A stretch of DNA of 64,000 bases from Hirsutella rhossiliensis. Its lineage: Eukaryota > Ascomycota > Sordariomycetes > Hypocreales > Ophiocordycipitaceae. Of the stretch, positions 57,394 to 64,000 are shown one piece after another (position 1 is the stretch's first letter; each line of letters begins with the position of its first letter). The DNA lies in assembly GCF_020360975.1 (NCBI RefSeq), contig NW_025408669.1, positions 682,001 to 746,000 of the forward strand. The letters run 5' to 3'. The notes below the pieces were generated by a model. The model worked only from the letters and a program-made list of their open reading frames with translations. It searched no databases and was not told the DNA's origin. Both the position numbers and the translations under genes were made by a program.

Positions 57394-57511
57394 CGAGGTC
57401 TCCCCTCCTTTTAGTCTTATCCTTAAGACCTACTTTAGCCGCCTTACTGCCTTCCGACTAGACTTCCTTGCGTAAGTGTGTTCTTCTCCTTCCTTTATAC
57501 TATAGCCCGTT

Positions 57512-58153
57512 ATGTCGCCTGACCGAGTTCTTAAATAGAAACCGAAAGCTCGTTCCACCGAATGTCGCAACGCTCTATTATACGCGATCCTCTCGAATCC
57601 TACGATTATAACTCTTCCCGCATGCTCTGCTTATAGAAGCCGCGGCTTTAATAATTATTAGGTGGCGCTAAATTCCGAACGATATATTGCGTGCGTGCGC
57701 TAAAATTTATCCTACTATAACATCGGGGGCGTGTTATCCTCTTAGCTGCGCAATATCGCTAACTAATATATAAAGTTCGAACGAGAGCTAGTAGAGGCAA
57801 AGATAAAGGTCTTTTGTCTCCGAAAATAAAAGAAACTATAGTTCGAGAAAATAATACGAGCGATCTCCCGCGGTATTAACAACGTCGAGGAGTTAGAGCG
57901 CATCGAGAAAGAGGAGGCGGAGAAGGAGCGGTAACGGGTAGAGGAGGCGCGGCCGCCTACCCCTTACAACGATCGGTTACCTTCGGACTTCGTCGAGGAT
58001 TAGGATTCCTTATACTCCTAGGTGTCGTTGTCTCCTTCTATTCTAGCCTAATTTAGGTTGCTCGGGGATCCGTCGGTGCCGGAAAATCCTATTTCGTTAG
58101 GAGGTTAATCTTTATTAATTAAATTGTCGGAGGAGCGAACTATAATAGGTTAG
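57512..58153 (+). pseudogene. Antisense accessory gene of Gyp1-C: six-Cys (Zn2Cys6-like) plus coiled-coil protein, best preserved copy
   Basis: An intact ATG at 57512 opens a frame of about 213 codons without indels, broken by about a dozen TAA or TAG codons that fit former CAA, CAG or TGG. Cys stands at 38 and 61, with Tyr at 41, 49, 58 and 68. The pattern is C-x2-C-x7-C-x8-C-x2-C-x6-C if RIPed TGY codons are counted, nearly the same as in Gyp1-A. A stretch rich in Glu, Lys, Arg and Leu follows (about residues 95-150, including E-E-L-E-R-I-E-K-E-E-A-E-K-E-R), probably a coiled coil, then a Pro/Ser-rich acidic tail. The frame ends at TAG 58151 and overlaps the pol end (stop 58117-58115) tail to tail. 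Unlike the neighbouring pol, it keeps many TG and CA dinucleotides. The function is unknown; a DNA-binding regulator is a hypothesis. Confidence 0.66.
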
Positions 58154-61100
58154 ATATTTAGTAGGTTCCTATATATTTTCCTCTAGTCCGTATCCTTTCT
58201 ATTTTACTAGGTATTCCTATTGCTAACCTTGTTTTCGGACGTCTAGGATTTATTTGGCTTTATATTCTTAATCGTCGTCGACTTCGATCTTTTCCTATAG
58301 TTTAGCGTTTCGTAGAGCTAGTTCTAATAATAAGATATAAAATATTAGGTATATCTATATTATCGTTAGTAGCGAAAGTTTATAGTTAACTTTTAAAATA
58401 GCTTTCTTAACCTTAAATAGTCTAAGTTTCTTAAAATCTAATTTATTACTTAGTTATTTTATTTTAATATTTCGTTATACGAGGTAGGCTATATCTCCCT
58501 CTTAAAAGATTAGTCCTTATAATCTTTTCCGGTTATAGTAAGTAGATATTTATTCTCTAACGAATTAAAGTTCTTATTATATTTCTTTATATAATTTTCG
58601 TAGTTAATCTACTTATAGTATCGCTCGTTCTACTTATAGTCCTTATTAAGTAACCTTAAATACTTCTAGGTTATATCCGTAATTAGCGTATACTAGTAAG
58701 AGCTTAGTTATTTCCGTAATTAAGCTATTATAAGCTAGTTACGCTATTAGTAGCTATTTAACTTAATCGTTTTATTCGTAGCTAATATAGTATCGTAAAT
58801 ATTATTTAAGCGTTTAGTTAAGTCGTTCTATTTATCTATCTATTTATAGGTAATAAGCTATACTAAGCTTATATTTCGTCCTTAATTATACTATAAGAGC
58901 TTGCTAAAACTTAGCTATAAACGTACTTCCTTTATTAGAGATAATCTTATTTAGTAGTCTATAATTACTAATAATAGTTTATAGGAATATATATACTAGC
59001 TTTTCTATATTACTTACTTCTTTATATAGTAAGAAGTACTTATACTTCGTTAGTCTATCGGTAATAACGAATATACTATCGTACTTAACGTTAGTTATAG
59101 GTTCTTTTAACGGTAGTAGCTTTATAATATAATTAAAAGCTATTAAATCCTATAGTTTCTTTAGTACTAGTAGCGGTTATAATTCTTTATATAGTTTATA
59201 TCGTTTAGCTTTACTTTATATATAAAGTTTATATTCTTTAATAACTTATTATACTACTTCCTTAAGCTATAGGAAGTTATATTATCGTTTAATCCGTTTT
59301 ATTATTCTTCGGATTCCTTAGTATTTATATATTAAATATTTATATATATCTTATATAACTTTATCTCGTAACTTTAATAGTATCTAGATTTTATTTTTAT
59401 ATATTAGAACTTCTAAATATTCTATATTATATCCGTTTAATACTTTATATTCTTTTATTTATTTTAGGATCTTTTTAGTATATCGAGTCGTTAGGTTATA
59501 CTTTAAATATTATATTTAGCTATCGTTGCTAGTAGTTCCTATTTTCGTTGATTTCTAGGAGCTATCCTTTTACTATAAGTGCTCTTATATCGTAGTTACT
59601 TTATAGACTAAGGGTATTAGCTCGACCGTTTTCTATTCCTTTTCTATAGATTATTTTATAGTTAAATTCTAATAAATATTCGGCCTATTAAATCTATTAT
59701 CCGTTTAACTATTACGTTGTTATAAAATATAAGATATTCTTATAATCTATATAGACCTTAACTTTATATTTACTTCTAAGAAGGTAGTATCGAAATTCCT
59801 TAAAAGCTTAAATAATTATAAGGAATTCTTTATCGTAGATAGGGTAATTAAGTTCTACGCTATATAGCTTCTTCGAATAGAATATAATCGGTCGTAGTCT
59901 TCCTTTATTATCTTTTTATCCGATTTATACTCTTAGAGTAAAGTCTAATATATCGGTTTCGAGTTCGATTTATCGTTTTAGATTAAAGGTAGTTAAGACT
60001 AGTTCTTACGTAATTATAGTCTTAATATATTTAAAAGCTTCGTTAGCTTTATCGTCCTATATAAATTCTTTTTCCTTCTTTATTAAGTTATATAGTAGTA
60101 CTACGATCTTTTTAAAATCTTTAATAAATCGTTAGTAGTAATTTATAAATCCTAGGAAACTTTATATATCCTTAATATTCTTTAGCGTTAGCTATTCTTT
60201 AACTAAGTTAATCTTATCTTATTATATTCGTATCTCTCTTAGTAAGATCGTATATCTAAGGAAGTCTACTTCCTATATATAGAACTTACTTTTCTTTAGT
60301 TTAACTAGTAACTTTATATTCTAAAGTACGCTAAGTACCTTATAAACGTATTCCTTATATTCTTCTAGGGTGTCCGAGAAGATTAGGATATTATCTAGGT
60401 ATACTACTATAAAGATATCTAAGTATTCGCGTAGGATATTATTAATTATCCGTTAGAAGGTAGCTAGTATATTTATAAGTCTAAATAGTATTACTAGATA
60501 TTTAAATAGTCCGAATTTCGTTCTAAAGGTTATTATCTATTTATATCCCTTTTTTATATATATTAAGTTATAGGCGCCTTTAAGATCGAGGGCTATAAAC
60601 TATTTTTTACTATATAGTTAATCTTATAGTTCCGATATAAGCGGTAATAGTATTCGGTCCTTTATTATAATATTATTTAAGCATCTATAGTCGATAACTA
60701 ATTATAGCTTACTATTTTTCTTTAGAATAAATATAACTAGGTAGCCTACTTTAGATATTAACGTTTATATATACCCCTTTTATAGATTCTCGTCGAGGTA
60801 GTCGCGTAGCGGTTATAGTTACTTTTCGTTTAGGTTATAAATCTTATAGAACGTCGGCGTTATTCTATCCTTAAGATAAATTTCGTAGTCCTATTAGCTA
60901 TATTTAGGTAACCCTATCTTAAGTTCTTCCTTAAAGAGTTTATTATATTTCCGGTATTCTTAAGGGATACTCTTTATTCTATCTTATAGGCTTTATTCTT
61001 TCTTTTAAGAGCTAGTTTCTCTTAACTTAAGCTTTTTATTAATTTATTTAAGGTCTTTCCTTAGAGTAGTAATAACTCTTTAGATCTTTATATTATATCC

Positions 61101-64000
61101 TTTATTTTATTTATATCGGATACTAGGTTATATAGCCGTATTAGTTAATATATAGGTCTTATTAGTCGATTTTATTATATCCGCTAGTTTAGTTATTATT
61201 TTCGTTTATATCGCTAAAGCCCGTAATAATTTACTTAAACGGTTATCCCTTTTATCCTATTTAGTAGCTAAATTATCGTAAAATTTTACTTTCTTTTAAA
61301 TCTACTAGTCCTAGAAACTTATATCTTTATCCTAACGTAGCTAGCTAGTTTTCTAGTTAATTAGTAGGTTACTCTCCTATAGCTATAAAAGTCTTAATAT
61401 AAGGTCGTGTTCTTTAATATCTATAATATCGAAGTTAACTTATTCGTCGTAGCCCTAGATATTAATATTAAGGTAATTAATCTCTATATTAATAATTCTA
61501 TTATTATAGTTAAAGGCCTCTCCTTTAATATTTATAAGTTTATATAGATCTTTCTTATATCTCTATATAAGTTAGTAACGATTAACGACTTTAGGTAAAA
61601 CGTAATTACTTATCGCGCTATAGTTTAAAAGTATACGCGCGTAATATCCCGCGATTTAGATATCTAATACTATTTAGTTACTATAGCTTGCCGTTGCTAT
61701 ATATAGGGTCCTTAGATCTTATTATATCGTGCTAGTTTATAGCCCTTTTATAGATAGCGTACCTCGTTTTTTACCTAGTCCTTATTTATTTTATTTAGGT
61801 ATTCTTCTTTAATTTATTATTAATATCGTTTCTTTATATTTTTATTATATAGTATTATATTAGGGCTTAAAAGACTAATTTCTTATAGCTAATTAAAGAT
61901 TTCTTATTTCTTAACGCTATATCGTTTATATTATATAGCTTTATAGTTAATTACGTACTATACTTCGTAATTCTATTTATTTTCGTACTAAAGGTTAAGT
62001 TTTCGTTTAGCGTCTTTTTATTTTTTACGTAGTATTTCTATATTAATTCTTCCTTAGTCGAATATAGCTTATAGCCTTTATATATATTACTAATAATCTT
62101 TTAGTATACCGTTATATCGTTTATACTATACTTATACTTTTTCGTATTTATAAATTCTATAGTTTAGGTATATATATTTATTATAATCTTCTTTATTATA
62201 TTTAACTTATTACGTAAGTCTTTAAAAGATTAAGGGTTCGGATATCTTAGAGCGAGTAGCGTTATACTATTCTTTTATTTTAGCGTATTTATAGATTTTA
62301 TATATCTCTAAAAGATATCTTATTAATAAACCGTAATTATCGCGGTATTTAAGTAGTATACCGTAATTAGGTTCTAATAATATAACTTCGTTATTTAGGT
62401 AGCGTTAATCGATTTTCTAGTAGTTTAGTTCTATACTTAAGTAGGGTTTCGAAAGTACTTATCCCTTAAACTTAACCGGGAAGGCGTTATATCGTGCCTT
62501 TATCTAGAAGTATATTATATAATCTAAGTAGACGTATAATATCTATAAAATATACTTATAGTGCTTATAAGTAAGTAGTATTTATAGATTATCTTTAAAT
62601 TCTCCTTATAGTTACTATTCTTATTATAGAGCTATAAAGGTATTAACTATAGCGATAGCTATAGTATAGTCTCTTTTATATAGTACTAGTTAATATCGAA
62701 TTAATATAGCTTATTAGTTTTCCGTAAGAATTTAAGGTATTTATTAGGTTTTAATTTTAAGTATTTCTTTAAATTCTTTAAAGTATAAAGTATATTCTCT
62801 AATTATAGTATTTTCCCTTAGTAGCGAGGGTAGTAGTATAAGTTCGTTCTCGTCTTCTATTTCTCTAGGTATTTCTTATTCTTTAGAGCTTATATCGTCG
62901 ATACTTTATTATTCCTCCTTAGGTTATTATCTAAGTTTCGTAAGTATAAGGGCTATATCCGTATCTTCTTTATTATATTATTTATAGACTGCCTATCGTT
63001 ATTATCGATTTTTATTTTATATATCTTCTTAGAATTATTTGCCGTTCTTCTTAATCTAGTCTTAAGAGACTCTTTTAAGATAAGGGTATTCCGGTTCTAT
63101 AAATTTAACTTATTTTTATATTTTAAGATCCCTTTGTTATATTATTATAAGGGTTTTCTTTAATAGCTTTAAGAACTATCTAATACCGTTCTTATCGCTT
63201 AAGTATACTATATATTCGTCGTTATAGTATATAGTCTAACTAAGGAGTTTATACTTTAGTTCTTATTTATTAGTAGCGTTTAGGTATTTCTTACCTTCTA
63301 AGGCTAGTACTTAGTAGGTTTTCTTCTCCTTATAAGGTTATCTATATTCTTTAGAGTAATATTTAAGTTTTCTATAGTTAAAATACTTTCTTTTGCTTTT
63401 CTATATTATATCTAGATCTATCTTACCTAGGTTAGTTATATAAGCGTAGGTAATAAGAGTTTCGCGCTTTTTCTTATAGTTAGCGCGTTAGTTAAAGTTA
63501 TTCCTATAAGAAGGGTTTTAGTTTCCTCTTCCTTATTTCTTTTCTTAGTATCGCGTATACTATCTATCGTTGATTTATACTACTATAGTAATATAGTCTA
63601 AGAGGTTATTAAGTTAATTTTCCTTATAGAGCTTATCCTTAACTTCTTCTTTAAGCCTATTATAGAATTATAATATAAGAGGTTCGTTATCTTAATCGAG
63701 CTTTAAGGTAACTTAATAGAACTTTATAGTATAATTTAATACTAAGATCCTTTATTAAAGTTCTTAAAGTTTCTATTTAGCTTCTTATTCCTTATCGGTT
63801 ATTCCGAATACCTTTATAATAGCTTCTTTAAATCCTTAGAAACTAGTTAAGACTTTATCTATCTCGTTATCTCGTCGCGCTAGTTAGTTATTAAGAAAGT
63901 CCCTTATAATAGGTCTAAACTAAGCGAGTGCTATTTTAGATAAATAATTTCCTATATAGAGTACCTTTTCGACTAGGTCTAAGAGTTTAGTAGGGTAAAA
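58115..64000 (-). pseudogene. Gyp1-C gag-pol, RIP-inactivated and partial
   Basis: This is collinear with Gyp1-A gag-pol. The stop is at 58117-58115, slightly later than in A or B. The chromodomain and GPY/F-like module lie at about 58290-58130 and 58510-58340. The integrase follows at about 59150-58600, and the RT active-site region at about 60410-60370 (Y-L-D-N as in A). The gag zinc knuckle is near 63390-63350. TAA and TAG codons from former CAA, CAG and TGG are dense. The N-terminal part of gag lies outside the window. Confidence 0.86.

Larger units (their letters stand above)
56907..64000 (-). mobile_element. Gyp1-C: third copy of the RIPed chromovirus, cut by the window end
   Basis: The 3' LTR is 56907-57393 (487 bp). 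The polypurine tract is at 57394, followed by the antisense gene and then gag-pol. The last base of the window corresponds to about 7616 in Gyp1-A, so roughly the first 230 bases of gag and the 5' LTR are missing. From the tract to the window end the length is about 6.6 kb in both copies, so no large insertion is present. The pol region is as RIPed as in Gyp1-A; the antisense gene region is much less so. Confidence 0.92.

Overview
The window looks like an AT-rich heterochromatic block of a filamentous ascomycete (Pezizomycotina-type) genome. It holds no host gene that I can support. Almost all of it is transposable-element sequence. Most of it has been remade by repeat-induced point mutation (RIP): the dinucleotides CA and TG are nearly absent over tens of kilobases, TA is in great excess, and CG survives in many places. 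Because ATG contains TG, start codons are almost gone, and CAA, CAG and TGG codons have become TAA or TAG. This is why there are few open reading frames. I cannot name the species.

Layout. Positions 1-545, 8384-10152 and 36863-about 37250 appear to be pieces of one old Copia relic ('Cop3'), split by two minus-strand Ty3/Gypsy chromovirus copies. Gyp1-A is 546-8378 (5-bp target duplication CTAAT). Gyp1-B is 10153-36857 and landed in the Cop3 RNase H domain. Gyp1-B itself holds four later insertions with clear 5-bp duplications: a solo Cop1 LTR (13031-13516), a GC-balanced un-RIPed chromovirus Gyp2 (14860-20652), and two minus-strand Cop1 Copia elements (21014-27185 and 28326-34679). Removing these from B leaves about 7.88 kb, against 7.83 kb for A. 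Sequence 37571-41844 is a second Copia family (Cop2: 5' LTR, gag, integrase, part of RT). A plus-strand Cop1 copy spans 43824-50153. A Fot1/pogo-like transposase relic follows (about 50700-52090), then a solo Cop1 LTR (52450-52916). Next is a miniature LTR element (TRIM-like, 53002-55264) whose two roughly 96-bp LTRs were hit by a solo Cop2 LTR and by a SINE-like element with a tRNA-like head, a (TAA)n tail and a 13-bp target duplication. A truncated Cop1 copy (55521-56476) and an unidentified LTR-like piece precede Gyp1-C (56907 to the window end).

How the parts relate. Other copies in the window supply empty sites, so most junctions could be placed to the base. RIP intensity gives a rough relative age: Gyp2 has none, the Cop1 copy at 21014 is light, the one at 28326 is intermediate, the one at 43824 is heavier, and Gyp1 and Cop3 are saturated. 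Cop1, Cop2 and the TRIM share a primer-binding site that, allowing for RIP, fits the anticodon region of initiator tRNA-Met.

The most interesting object is a gene that each Gyp1 copy carries on the strand opposite to gag-pol, between the end of pol and the 3' LTR. It has a six-cysteine pattern with Zn2Cys6-type spacing followed by a charged, probably coiled-coil stretch. The three copies differ much more in this module, and in U3 of the LTR, than in pol.
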